Source: Sphaerosporella brunnea (taxonomy: Eukaryota; Ascomycota; Pezizomycetes; Pezizales; Pyronemataceae). From it: a DNA stretch of 64,000 bases. This document shows positions 44,201 through 55,747 of the stretch, piece after piece. The first letter of the stretch is position 1. The number at the start of each line of letters is the position of its first letter. The stretch is from positions 1 through 64,000 of the forward strand of contig VXIS01000216.1 of the NCBI GenBank assembly GCA_008704415.1. The letters are read 5' to 3'. Under the pieces are notes generated by a model, which searched no databases, was not told the DNA's origin, and worked only from the letters and a program-made list of their open reading frames with translations. Position numbers and translations under genes: made by a program.

Positions 44201-45272
44201 ATCCAAAAACTCTGCGCCAATCCCGCCGGCCCGACTCGCAACAAGCGGACAACCACCTTCCGAAGCCAGCCCTACCCATCGGTGGGAACGCTCAGGTCGG
44301 CCAAGAACTTCATCACCCAGGCGAAGCCGCTAGCATGTGCGCTGGCGCAATTGACAGTCAGCAAAGTCGGCTCTTCGACGGTAAACTGGGTGACCGAGCA
44401 TGTGTACGAGCTTCAAAGCGTCAAGTCCTACGTGCAATCCCTAATCGATGGTGTTCTACCTGGCGGTGGTGCTGTTTCGCAAGGAACTGCCCCGTTCAGC
44501 ATTTTCGACGCTTCCGGTGCCTTTAAGCAAACATGGACGTCTCTCGGTGTTACTGCACCGAGCGTTGGCGGAAGTACCCCCATGGAAAGTATGTACAGTG
44601 TGCTAGGTACCAGCTCGAACTGGAACAACTTGCAGATTTTGAGCTCCGATATCAACGGCATCAAGGCGCTGGTTTGGGCAGGAAAACAGGCTATTGGAGA
44701 TGGCAACTTCAAAACTCTGAATCCCTTGCAGAAGATCGGAAAGTTCAACATGGTGGTTAAGTATGGAACTCTTTGCTCCTGAGCCCATTCTGTGATCTTT
44801 CGCTGACTTTCACTTCAGTGTGTTCGATTATTTGAACAATCCTGATGTCCAACAATCCCTCACGGACTCGTACACTGGCTTAAAGGAGGTCTTGTAAGTA
44901 ACCGCAGGCGTTCATCTCCTAACTTCTCATTAATCGCCGATACAGAACCCAGTTTGGTAAAGCAAACAGCGCCAACGGCTATGACTGGGCCGGAGCCTTC
45001 AAAGATTGGAACACCGCGCAGTTCGCTAACATGGTCGCCACGGCATACGACCTACTGGATAAGAGGCTTCCTGATGAGATCACTTATTGGGGTAGTGCAG
45101 CTGGTTAGTCTCCGTCCACATACATATATTCTTTCACGTGTGTATAGCTAACGTTGCTCCAGCCACCCTCGCATACGGTCGTAGGTATGCTGCTAACAAC
45201 GTCAATGTGTTGAAAAACTTGCAGCAGAACCTGAAAGCGAAGATCACCGTCAAGACAGGTTTCATTCAATAG
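41232..45272 (+). CDS. GH18 chitinase, CBM18-containing, subgroup C (class V) type (1,133 aa)
   Basis: Twelve exons by splice signals: 41232-41308, 41367-41450, 41508-41743, 41802-41991, 42056-43069, 43129-43241, 43301-43574, 43629-43812, 43874-44760, 44819-44893, 44946-45103 and 45163-45272 (3,402 bp). Signal peptide (residues 1-20). Two Cys-rich chitin-binding type 1 (CBM18) modules (about 24-100) with CCSKFGFCGTT. GH18 catalytic domain (about 112-470) with IAIGGWS and the catalytic DGIDIDWEYP. A Cys-rich region (CPPGLSPAQRSDG, CTWRGTAPFCNGKC..) and a long C-terminal extension follow. The enzyme cleaves chitin beta-1,4 links. This architecture resembles the killer-toxin-like subgroup C chitinases of filamentous fungi, secreted and linked to interactions with other fungi. 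No LysM module is seen inside the protein. Confidence 0.9.
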
Positions 45273-45511
45273 TAGTTGCGGGGGTTTGCGTTGTGGTGCT
45301 TATGGTCCTGGGTAATAGCTAGGGCTGCTATGAAGATCAATATTGTTTGATATATGATCGATCAGGCAGCATCAATTGTATTATCACGCGCATGTACCCA
45401 TCTGTGCACTCCAGAAGCAGCCTTTCAAAACCAACAGGGGGCGACGTAAGCCGGTCGAGCGAAATGTATTGAATCACCACGTGCAAATTATCCTTTCCCC
45501 CGAGAAATCCC
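45273..45511. terminator. Convergent 3' ends of the chitinase and the 270-aa gene
   Basis: Only 239 bp separate the two stop codons, so both transcript ends must lie here. No distinct polyadenylation motif is claimed. Confidence 0.4.
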
Positions 45512-46429
45512 TCAAACCCACATCCACACATCCGCAGCCGGCCCTTGGCCCTCACTGGGTGGCCACAGCTCATGCGGCATTAACAGTCTAGTCGCCAAAT
45601 GCGGGAACAGCTCTGACAGCACCGTGGCGATACCCACCTTGAACTCGCCGGGATACCTATCTTCCTCATCCTGTTCCTCCGGCTCAAAGTCCATATCCAC
45701 GCCGATAACAAATGGCGGGTCAAGGTGATCTCGCAGCGGCCTCAACGGCGGCGCCTCAACCAGCGATTTCATCGCGGCAGAATCCACTACCAGAATCATC
45801 GGCCAATCTAAGCCCTCGGGAATCTTGCCAGCTTCCCTCATGCCATGGATGTGCCTGCAATCTCGTCAATCCAATGCGAGCAAAAACATAAAAAAGAGAA
45901 AAGACATACTTTCTGACCGCTGCAGAGTCGGCACCCTCCAAGCTCTTCTCCTCAACCCAAACAAACTCCAAATCGCCCTTCACCTCGTCGATCCCTGTGC
46001 CCGCAGAAGGAGTCATCTGATCCTCCATCGCCTCCTCCCAGCGATTCTTAAACCGCATCCACTTGGCGCTGTCCGAGAAGTCGGTGCGCACCACAACAAA
46101 GCCCCACGTCGTAAGTCCCTCGCTTCGGATCGCGTCCACAAACGCCGCTGGCCGATCTTTCTGCGTCTTGTCGAGGTCTTCGGCTTTCAACAGCCCGTTG
46201 GCGAGGCCGTATGCCCTGTTCTCGGCGTGCAGCGCCAAAGATTCGCCCGTGATGCCATCCATTATACGTTGATATTCCTAACATATTATTGTTAGTCGGG
46301 GGTAGTGAGCAGGTGGGAGGGGGTAACGACTTCATCGGTGAGAGTATTAAGCTCTTCCTCCGAGCAGGTATCGAATCTTTGGCTGTTCCAGCCGGGGGGG
46401 AAATAGTCTGGTGTTCCTGCTCTTGACAT
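45512..46429 (-). CDS. Hypothetical fungal protein (270 aa)
   Basis: Three exons on the minus strand: about 46328-46429, 45910-46277 and 45512-45854. The start is MSRAGTPDYFPPGWN. I recognise no named domain. The middle reads TTWGFVVVRTDFSDSAKWMRFKNRW, a pattern seen in uncharacterised ascomycete proteins that often occur as multigene families. The C-terminal third is acidic (FEPEEQDEEDRYPGEF) and ends at TGA (45512-45514). No signal peptide or membrane segment, so probably cytosolic. The first intron has two possible donors (GTCGTT or GTTACC) that keep frame. It converges on the chitinase; a functional link is not implied. Confidence 0.7.
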
Positions 46430-48583
46430 TGTGGTGTTGAGTTGAGGTAACGTTGAACGCGAGGTTGAATTGAAGAATGATGTGGGGTCCTAGCCTAATA
46501 AATAAGAGATGCCGTTGGCTGTTGCCAAGGCCTCGTGGTAACTACAACCGCACGCACGCCGAGATTAATTGCGGGTTTTTTAAGATTCGATCCACTCGGC
46601 CTGTTTGCATGGCGACCCATCTACTGTAGTTTAATATCACGATAAAGACACAAGAAGCAATATTCTGCGCAGAGCAGTTTTTTCAGGTTGGTCTTGTGAG
46701 GTTCCTGTCGCCATCTCTGTGTTCAACCCGTTTAGGCTGTCGCCACCATCAAGAAAGCCTGTACCCAAGCATTAATAGTAGGATGCTGACTAACCACTAG
46801 TTCCCAGGGACCTTTTTGATGTTCGGCCTGGTGTTTTACTGGCAACTTCACCCGGGGTGCCCGAAACCAAACGCTCTTGCACCCACACCTTCCACGATAG
46901 TTATTTGACAAGTTGACCTATCGCTAGGTTTTCCGGTGAATATAAGATGTTGAACCTCGCACAATTTCAACCAAACGCACCCCTTATGTACCGTCTATTT
47001 TGGAGCGAAAGGCGAAGCGCCTTGGTCAAAAGTGAGCTTTTGGCACCGGAGGTGTTAGGTATGAATAACACATGATGGATGACTCGAAGGACTAGTCTTT
47101 TGGAGGAGAAAGGGTGCCGGTTGATCCCAAGGAAGAGGATAATGAGTTTTTCGATCGCCAGGCACTAGAAGGCCAGTAGGTTATAGGGGGGTTTCTTTTT
47201 CCTTGTGGAGGGTGCGTCCTACCGAAAAGCCTACTTTTCACCGATCAAAATGGAGTTCTCCGTCATTCCGATCACTCCAGACCCTCCCCGCGACAGCCCT
47301 CTTCATCACCATTCGGATCCGGATCCTGCTCCCAGCATTATACTTTCAGGACCTGGTCCGAGCCTGCGTCTGACTGTCTTCCACTCGTTGGTGCTCATAA
47401 CTGTGGACTAATTGGACGCAAACAAAAGCGGTGCAATGGCCCGGGGTAGAAGGACAGTAGTTAGTCCACAGCAGGCGTTGCTATGAATGTAGATAATAGA
47501 TAACTTGTACTCTCATCCATTTTTTTGCAAACGAGCTCTTGCAATTCATTGTAACACTTATATGCATACAACGAAGGCAAAAAGCAAGCCGGCAAGATGC
47601 GCAGCGCCATAGGATTTCCCCACAGGTTTCCAGTCCGGCTTGATCTTTGGTGCCTCCTTCTCCGTAACCGGTCGTTGCTGGCATCAATGTATTTGTATTT
47701 GCCCCCCTCTTCCCATATCCAAGGAATTGATTATCTCCACCGACCATGGCCTCTTTTTGGACGACTTTGTAATACTTCACGACTTTTCCTACTGAGCGGG
47801 AAGCTGTGCGATCACAGGCGTGCGTCTCCTCCTGCCACAACACTGAATTCAACAACAACACCGCGGGAATGTAAGTGGTTGTAGATAGGCAGCACTTGGA
47901 GGCACTGACGCTTCAATTACTATTTCTCTAATCACAAAAGTATCCGGTCCAGAAAAAAGCCTTGAATGACATGTATTATTTGTACCACTGCTTGGTTCCG
48001 CTCCGGAGACCAGGCTTAGCTCACAGGGCGCCTGTCCTGGAAATGAAATCTGCGTACATACGGGATCCATAGAGCAGCAGTAATTTCGGAGCTTTTAAAC
48101 GTCGAACAAAAACGGGGGGTATTTCTCGACCATGTGGTACAGCTCATATCACTCGGCCACATCGGTCCGGCCGGCGCGCCGACTTGAAGTCAAAGGTTCT
48201 CCTGACATGTCCTAGATGACAATGCCTCGTGAAAACAAACCAAAGATGAGCAGATTGATACGCATACACTTTAGATACGACGACGCAAACACATTTCGCA
48301 AAGCACAACGACAGACCGACGAGAGTTGATTCAATTATCCGCCCACCACACCATTAACCCTCGTCTAAAGGAAAGAAAAAAAGATGCACATCGACAAGTA
48401 GAAGGAAAGAATCCCGCAAAGCCACAACACCAAATACGCCCTTGAAATGACCCACGTCGAAACCAGCACTGGCACAACTTGCAAAACATCAACCAACCGA
48501 CGAAACGCCACCCTGAAAAGAAAATTTCAAACAGATCGAAAGCACTGGGTATGATCAGTCGCGTCTCCGTTCGGCATGAGCAG
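46430..48583. other. Intergenic, 2.1 kb
   Basis: No coding region supported. It contains one copy of a short palindrome-bearing repeat (46989-47040; second copy at 51616-51670). The right third is the 3' flank of the gene ending at 48584. Confidence 0.45.
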
Positions 48584-50157
48584 TTACTTGTTGATGGCGT
48601 AATGTTGGTGGTAGTACTTGACCCGGAGATCAAAGATACATCCGATGTCCTCTCCCTTCCGGATCACACGAAGAGACTTCCAGGCGTTTCCATGGGGGAT
48701 GCGTTCCGGCGCACGGCCGTCTTCCTTCAGCAAGAGGGCCTCAAAGGCGTTAAGGGAGGCAACAGCATTGGCAACCCTGTCTTCAACACCCTCACGAGAC
48801 CATTCAGCCTTGCCAGGAGGATAGCGAAAGGACAAGGTTCCAGTCTCCGTATCCAAGGCGATGAGCTACCGAATATCAGTTTGGAATTCTCAACACGACG
48901 AGTCAACGCGAAAAAAACTTACGGTGGCATCTTTGCGGATCTCCGACGTGCCAATGAAAGTTCGACGCAGACTAAAGACGTCTCCAACCCGGAACTGGTT
49001 GTTTTTGATCAATTCTTGGAGTTTGATCTTGGAACTCTCGGCCGCGATAGCGCCGTGATAGATGCGCTGATGCTGTCCCCACTGGACCTCGAAGTTGCGA
49101 TCCTTCCAGTCGTCAAACTCCCCCGCAACGCGACGGCGGCGGGCGTTCTCGGCCCTGGCGAGATACTCTTCGGAGTAATACCCAGCGCCCAGGTCTTCCT
49201 GGTACCGCCGCATGGCCTCTTTGATATACGGCGAGTTAAACACCGAGGGATCAATCAGGGGTTTCTGGTCAGCGACCGAAATTGAATCCTGGACTGGATA
49301 TATGATCCAGTCAGCAGGTAGGAACGCAATCAAAGCGTCGTATCCCTCATCACCCAAGTTCTCACGAGACACCACCCCTTCGTTAAGCAGTTTCTAGCGC
49401 ACCACGATTAGCACACGAGTGGATTGAACTACAGGAACATTGGACGTACTGATATATCGGTGTTCACAAACGGAGAGGTCTCGGTCGACACGTTCTGCAA
49501 CGACCAGAGCTGCGCTTCGGTCAAGCGCTTCTTCTTTCCACCACTGCCGCGGTTGCTAGCAGGCGCCTTTGACGGCGGGGCAGCCTTGGAAGGCGGGACA
49601 TCCTTGGACGACTGCAGGATTTTCTTGGCTTCCGCCTCGGCTACCAGTCCCTCGACGTAGGGGTCCTTGGGTGGGGCACGGACACGTGCAGAGCGGCGCT
49701 CCGGAGGGATGCTGACTGCCTCACTGGTCTTCTCCCCGTTGGAGTTGTCGCCCTCATCTTGGGCTTTGGACTTCGTGTTGCGAGCTTTTCCCCTCGACGG
49801 AGTCGCCTTCCTGGTCGCACGGCCTTTCTTGGCGACCGGTGCCTTCTTGGGGGATGTCATCGGTTCGGTCAGCTCGGGCTCCAACTTGATCGCGGTGTTC
49901 GACTGGTCAGCTTCCAACTTGATCGCGGTATCCGGCTGTTCGGGCTCGGTAGTCATCTTCGTCGCGTCCTGCTTGTTATCAGTCGACTCGTCACCAAGAC
50001 GAGTTTTCTTGCTGGCGTTTCCAGAAGACTGGTCGTTCTCGGTGGTGGTTGACAGAGAAGAAGAAGGGGGCGCGTCTTCTCCAGTCGGAGAGGCAGATCT
50101 CTTGAGAGGGATCTCCTGGCGAGGAGGCTGGCTCGCACGCGAATGAGTGCCGGCCAT
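48584..50157 (-). CDS. Unknown, probably nuclear, basic protein (about 486 aa)
   Basis: Exons: 49450-50157, 48923-49393 and 48584-48865 (introns of 56 and 57 bp, GTACGT..CTAG and GTAAGT..GTAG; all phase 0). The N-terminal half is disordered, rich in Ser/Lys/Thr/Glu, with AT-hook-like or nuclear-signal-like runs (KKGRATRKATPSRGKAR) and two near-repeats (TAIKLEADQSN, TAIKLEPELTE). The segment LLNEGVVSRENLGDEGYDALIAFLP could be an Asx-homology/DEUBAD-like helix bundle. The next part (YHGAIAAESSKIKLQELIKNNQFRVGDVF and a short beta-rich end) is probably folded. That assignment is tentative. The start at 50157 (MAGTHSR) is chosen; an upstream in-frame ATG at 50196 exists. Divergent from the MMTAG2-like gene, with 416 bp between start codons. 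Confidence 0.7.
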
Positions 50158-50573
50158 GTTGAAGGATGGGATTATGGGATGAAGCTGGTGATGCAATGTT
50201 CTAAGGAGGATGAAGGGGATTTGGTGGAGGGGACGAGGGATCGGGGTGGGGGTTTGGGTGTGGTGGATAAGAAGCGGAAGAGGTGGATAAGAGGTGGTGG
50301 GGCAGACTTGGATGAACGAAGCAAGGAAGGAAGGAGGGAAGGGAAGGAATTGGCGAAGGGCGCGAAGCTGTGGCTAGCGCGTTTCCCAGAGACGCGTTGG
50401 CCTTCAATCCGGGTAGCTGCTGCTGTTACGTCATCACCACGCTAGCGTTGGCGCTACTGTCCTGTTTGTTTGTGGGTTGAGCTGGTGCATTCGATAACCA
50501 CCACACGAACGAACCGCCCTCGTTTCTACGCTTGCATCGCCCTCCAGACTTACCGCCGTACGTATCGGACACC
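50158..50573. promoter_or_regulatory. Shared divergent promoter (416 bp)
   Basis: Lies between the start codons of the unknown nuclear protein (-) and the MMTAG2-like protein (+). Strand-asymmetric G-rich sequence (50200-50350) is followed by GC-rich sequence. No specific operator is identified. Confidence 0.45.
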
Positions 50574-51224
50574 ATGGATCTCCTCTCTAGCCTACGGAAA
50601 GGCGACTCCTCGCGCGGTGGGCATGCCGAATTCAGCTGGGACGCGGTCAAGGAAGACAAAGACCGAGAGAACTACCTTGGCCACTCGCTGATGGCTCCCG
50701 TGGGACGATGGCAACGCGGCAAAGATCTTACCTGGTACGCAAAAGGCGAGACGAAGGACAGCGCTACGGAGGAGGACCAACGGCAGAAGGAGATTAGGCG
50801 CATCAAGCAAGCAGAGGAGGATGCCATTGCAGCTGCGCTTGGTCTACCTGTGCCCAATAGGGACAACGCGAATGAGGCGCCACTGGGAGAGAGGGCTGGC
50901 AAGGATGAGCATGAGGGGAAAGGGAGCAAGGGGGGTAAAGGAAGGGAAGATAAGGGGAAGGAGAGGTCCAGGCGTCACAGAAGCCGCGATCGTGACCGCA
51001 GCCGGGACAGGGAGAGGAGACATCGTCATAGATCCCGCAGCAGGAATCGAGATAGGGAGCCTAGACACCGGGACGAGAGGGACATGGAACACAAACATCG
51101 GGATGAGAAGGATCGAGACCGAGACCGAGACCGACGCAGAAGGCCTGAAGGCCGCAAACGAACCAGGAGCCGGGACCGAACCCGCAGTCCCCGGAGACGT
51201 AGGGACCGAGAGTCAAGACGCTGA
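50574..51224 (+). CDS. MMTAG2-like (kinase phosphorylation protein family) RS-rich protein (216 aa)
   Basis: Single exon; start MDLLSSLRKGDSSRGG. The N-terminal domain of about 90 residues (FSWDAVKEDKDRENYLGHSL, APVGRWQRGKDLTWYAKG, then KQAEEDAIAAALGLP) matches the conserved core of multiple-myeloma-tumour-associated protein 2-like proteins. From about residue 120 the chain is almost entirely Arg/Asp/Ser/His, with RD/RS dipeptides like those of spliceosome-associated proteins. Nuclear localisation and a link to splicing are inferred from that tail. Fungal members are of similar length. Confidence 0.85.
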   Translation: MDLLSSLRKGDSSRGGHAEFSWDAVKEDKDRENYLGHSLMAPVGRWQRGKDLTWYAKGETKDSATEEDQRQKEIRRIKQAEEDAIAAALGLPVPNRDNANEAPLGERAGKDEHEGKGSKGGKGREDKGKERSRRHRSRDRDRSRDRERRHRHRSRSRNRDREPRHRDERDMEHKHRDEKDRDRDRDRRRRPEGRKRTRSRDRTRSPRRRRDRESRR

Positions 51225-52505
51225 TGATCTTATGTTTTTCTCTTGTGTCTTTAAGGGGGGAAAGGCGGTGGGGATTGTCATGCAATAATACAATGTTTGG
51301 TTTTCTGGCGACTACTATCTGCTCTGATGAATGCATTTTATTTTTTATGTTTTTCTCACATGCCATATAAACGATATATCGGTCCTTCAGAAAACCCTTT
51401 AGTTCGAGGTTGGAAATATTGGGTCTACCATAGTACCATGTTGCAAACAAGCAGTTTACCACGTGGCGTTCGTGAGCCTTGGTGAGGATGCAACCGTCCT
51501 TAACTAGTACTTTTAAGGGCCGGCTCGTTTTTCTTTACAAGCGTAATTACAGAGCTATATACAGTTTCTAACCGGTAAATTTCGAAATAAGACCAAAGTG
51601 AGAGCAAAACTAAACTACCGTATTTTTTTGGAACGAAAGGCGGAGCGCCTTATGCAAAAGTTTAGATTTTTCCGCGAGGGATGAGTAAGCAAGCCGCTGG
51701 GACTTGGACTTCGGCGAGATTCGAAAAGTCAGTAGGCGAGGGAGTGACAGCTGGTGAGGATAGGCTTATTTTTGAGTTTTCGCAAATATCCCCCGCTTTT
51801 CGCGCGACCTCTCTTATCCTCTTCGTTGTCGGTGTCGGGGTTATCCTGCAGCTGGTTCTAATTCTTGGGCTTTCTCAAAGACGTCCATATTTAATCACAA
51901 TGGAGACTTTGTCAGCGGTCTCAGCTCCAAGGTGACGCCGCTTTGAATCAAATTGCGGGTGGAAAAACGCTTCGAGAATTTCAGGATTCCGATCGCAAGG
52001 TATGAGAACGTAATGGTAGATTGAAGAGGACAACGATAGCTGTTCTCACCACTCAAAATCCAGACATGGCGTGCCCCGCACTTCCGGCTGAAGTGTCGGA
52101 CTCCGTGCCATATTATTGGAAAACAAACATAGGACAACATTCGTACTCTAGAGAACCCTACTATAGCCGCTCCATCACAGCGCATCACTGCTACCTCTCA
52201 CAGTTCCTCACTCGATTTCCAAAATCTCTTGACTTAACGCCTCACCAGCACTGGCAGGGCTTGCACCAGCTCGTCACTGGGGGTAGAAAAAGAATACATA
52301 CACAAACCGACCGTTTCGACACCTGCCGAGGGCCTCAATAACCCCAGGAGTCCAGGTCGTTTTCATGCCTTGACTCAACTCAATCATTGACTCCTGGCGG
52401 CACTTCGACAACTTCTGCATCCCCTCAAATCGGTAAACTCACACCATTCGGCCGTCCGAGAGTCGAAAACGAGAATGGACGGCAAAACCCAGTAGAAAAA
52501 AATAA
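51225..52505. other. Intergenic, 1.3 kb
   Basis: 3' flank of the MMTAG2-like gene, then A/T-rich sequence. A second copy of the short palindromic repeat is at 51616-51670. An 84-codon open frame at 51681-51935 shows no protein-like features and is not annotated. Confidence 0.45.
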
Positions 52506-52586
52506 CTCCTCCGGGTGGGCTTGAACCACCAACCTCCTGATTGCGTCTTAACAGTCAGACGCGCTAGCCAATTGCGCCACGGGGGA
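52506..52586 (-). tRNA. tRNA-Asn(GTT), second copy, 7-nt intron
   Basis: The exons match the gene at 37090-37178 exactly, including the C-A acceptor mismatch. The intron after position 37 is shorter (AGACGCA). A seven-base A-run just left of the 3' end provides a T-run terminator on the minus strand. Confidence 0.9.
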
Positions 52587-53111
52587 TGTTATTGTTCAGA
52601 CTGTCACATTGTTTGTCTAAGCTGCAAACCTTTGCGGAGTGTGTGATTCACGTTCTACATTATGGGCAAATGAATAGGTCACCGGCTCTATATAGGTATG
52701 TCCACTTTCGTTGCTTGTTGATCTAGACATAAGGCAGAGTTGTTAAGGATAAGGGTTAGGGTTTTCGAAAATACCCCCTTCGAGTCATCGCATTCGTAGT
52801 CTATACTCCCAATATCCGACTCGAGTGCTTGGTGAAGGACGCGGTAGCTGAACTTTACGGAGCAGAAATCCTCCACTGGAAGAGTGAGAGCGAAATCGAA
52901 AGTGGAAGCGGCAGATGCTGGAGAGCGGGCAGATGATGATGAAGATGATTGCTTGGATGAACAGAGTGTACACACATATTTGATGCTTATTTTTTATTCT
53001 CACCGCCCGGCACACAGTTGACAACAAATCATGTTCAAAACGGTCCTCATGCATTCATTATTCCAGATTCCCCTAAATATCCATCCAAAAACCTTCCCGG
53101 TGCCAACACAC
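52587..53111. other. Intergenic and 3' flank of the oxidoreductase
   Basis: No supported gene. A single GGGTTAGGG (about 52755-52766) is too short to be a telomeric remnant. Confidence 0.45.
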
Positions 53112-54373
53112 TTAGATCCTGATAACAACCTTGCCGAAGTGCTTCTTGGCAAGCTGGTACTCGTACGCCTCCTTGACGTGCTCGAAGTCGAAGACGTGCC
53201 TGTCGATGACGGGATGGATCTTGTTGACTTCGATGGAGGCGTTCATGTCCTCCATCTGAGCCCGGGAGCCGACGTAGATACCGCGGAGGGTGCAGACGTG
53301 GGAAAGCGGCTCCAAGGAGGAGATGGACTTTCCGGGGCCACCGACGAAACCAATCGAGGCGATGGTACCCTCGATCTTGACGGCAGCGTACGACTGGGGG
53401 AGAGTGGACTCACCAGCTATTGATGAATCATCAGCTTTTGCAATGTAACAGGAAACTCTGGCTCACTCACCGATTTCGACAACGACGTCAACGCCGAGGC
53501 CTCCGGGAGACTTCTGCTTGGCTGGAGTTTCAATTAGCTGCTGAGATACCGCTGGTTTCGGTCAATCGATGCTCACCGATTTCACCCCAGTTGGCGTGCT
53601 TCTTGTAGTTGATCACGACATCGGCACCCATCTCGGTGAGACGGCGCGCCTTCTCGTCGGTAGAGGTGATCGCAATAACGAAAGTACCAGCAGCTTTAGC
53701 GAACTGCATAAGACGTTAGTAAAGTCCCCCAATTGACAGCTGTCATGTTATTGCTTACCTGCAGGGCAAAGACGGAGACACCCCCAGTTCCCTGAACCAG
53801 GACGGAGTCACCAGCCTTAAACGGCCGGATGTTACCGTACAGACCGTTCCACGCGGTGAGGGCAGCGCAAGGAAGAGTAGCAGCCTCCTCGAAGTTCAAG
53901 TGGCTGGGGGCCTTCACGACTCCGTGCTCCTCGAACACAGCGTACTCTCTCAGGCAGCCGTCGATATCTCCTCCCAGACCAGTCTTGATGCTCACGGGGT
54001 TCAAAGGGCCAGCCAAATTCTTCTGGTGGAACAAGCTAGACACCTTGTCGCCAACCTTGACGGTCGTCACCTTGTCGCCGACAGCAATGACCTCACCGGC
54101 ACCTATTTGTGAGTCAGCGAATTTGCCTTGGAAACCCGAACAAGAAAGGGAGTCTGTACCATCGGAAGCAGCGACCACGGGAAGGTTGACAGCGAAAGGG
54201 TAGAGCCCCTGGGGAATGATTAAGTCACGGTAGTTCAGAGAAACTGCCTTCATCTTGACCAAAACCTCCCGAGAGTCGGGCTTGGGCACGGGCCTAGTCT
54301 CCTGCTTGAGGGCATTGACACCATCCTTGTTGTTGGTGACAACCCAGGCTTTGGCTTCGGCTGGGGCAGACAT
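53112..54373 (-). CDS. MDR7-type zinc-independent alcohol dehydrogenase-like / quinone oxidoreductase (346 aa)
   Basis: Five exons: 54160-54373, 53759-54102, 53577-53703, 53471-53521 and 53112-53416 (1,041 bp). The start MSAPAEAKAWVVTNN follows the family start. The GroES-like catalytic domain has VSLNYRDLIIPQGLYP and AGEVIAVGDKV, then LPCAALTAWNGLYG. The NAD(P)-binding Rossmann fold has VLVQGTGGVSVFALQFAKAAG and GADVVINYKK, then HFGKVVIRI at the end. It lacks the Cys/His zinc ligands of classical alcohol dehydrogenases, as expected for this subfamily of NAD(P)H-dependent reductases. The substrate is unknown. Length equals the usual 335-350 residues. No neighbouring gene suggests a pathway. 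Confidence 0.92.
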
Positions 54374-55745
54374 TGTTATGGTTGTATGTATAGGGTACGT
54401 GAAATACGGTCTCTGAACGGTCTCGGGGTGTGTGCAGGGCAGTAGTTGACTGTTGACTTGACTGAACCCGCTCGACACTTATGGCAGCTTCAATTGAATC
54501 ACGTCATCGAACATGACGCAAGTTTTAATAATTTCCTACGGCTCGGGGCCCGATGTGGTGCGGCGAGTAGGTGGGACTAGGTAGTCCGGTACCATATTGA
54601 TCAGGGTCCGGCCGCGCGTGTCGGGCAGCCTGGGGCCGGGGCAGGTAGATTTTGGCTTCACAATACTAAGCATCAACAGCTCCGCTCCCGAGGCCGCAGA
54701 GAATCTACCTGGTTCGTTCGGAGGTAAAATCTAGTCGAAACCTCTAACGGCTGTTTAGTACGATCTTTGACGTCCGGCGACCCGCCAGATACCGGCGCCG
54801 GTCCGGCGGGTGTCTGTTAGCTGCGGAGTTATCGAAAGATGCTCGCCGCACGCCGATCTGATAATCATCGGGCCGGATTGAGCTCTACGGCGACAAGGTT
54901 TCATGTTCTTGCCGTCGATGTTCGCATCCGCGTCTGTTGATCCGGGCAGTTTGAACAAAACTCGGTGAGTGATCGTTGGTGCTCTGACAGGCGGTTGCTG
55001 ATTACAAATCGAGCTGTCCACAACCAACAAGCGCGGGGTTGGAGCTTAAGAAAGCTCGGAGATCTTGACAAAGCCGCCAGAGTTTAATAGCGGGATCCGC
55101 CTGGCTAGCTGGCATTTAAGACCACAGCTCGGATGACAGGTCATCATCGAATCCACCTGCTACCTAATATTTACCTACTCGCCCATAAGTATAAGCACAA
55201 TAAACGCCGAAGGCCATTGATGGATTAAGTAACGAAGTTCACCAAAGTTCGGAGCAGATACATGCATGTCACGATTCGACTTGCTTTGAAATGCTCCACC
55301 CAGCTTTGACAATTTTGCCGGGCACTCGTCCCGGAAGCGCCTGCAACAGTTGCGTAGGCCGGCCTATCAACTACGGCCAAAAAGCAGGAGTGCCCTTGGT
55401 CCATGGGGCATTTCCGCAATAGATACAGGCTAACACCGCAGCCACTCTCCGCATTTCGCATCTCCCTCCGACCGGTCCAGATGATCGGTGACGAGTGCTG
55501 CGAGGAGAAAACAGATGCAAGGAATGAGTTTGTATGAATTCTGTGACTTGGTAGTGAGTTGCGGGTTGCGAATACGCGCTCTCGCGCTCGGAAGATCTTC
55601 AACCCTTCTTGGAATCTTCCGGTCGGGTCTCACTTGCAGTCGCCAGCCAATCGCACCGAAGCGCGGACCGGCAAGTTCCCGGCGCAGTGGAAGCGCCCCT
55701 TCGGTGCCTCAAGATGAGACATACAAAGTCCGGAGTTCCAACCAA
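54374..55745. other. Intergenic, 1.4 kb, upstream of the oxidoreductase
   Basis: No coding sequence supported; it includes the oxidoreductase promoter and ends at a TA-flanked MITE. Confidence 0.45.
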
Positions 55746-55747
55746 TA

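Noticed and set aside
47205..47411. 68-codon Pro/His-rich frame
   Set aside because: Too short, unremarkable composition, no splice partners found.
51681..51935. 84-codon plus-strand frame with a hydrophobic stretch
   Set aside because: No upstream signals or family likeness; it lies next to a repeat copy.
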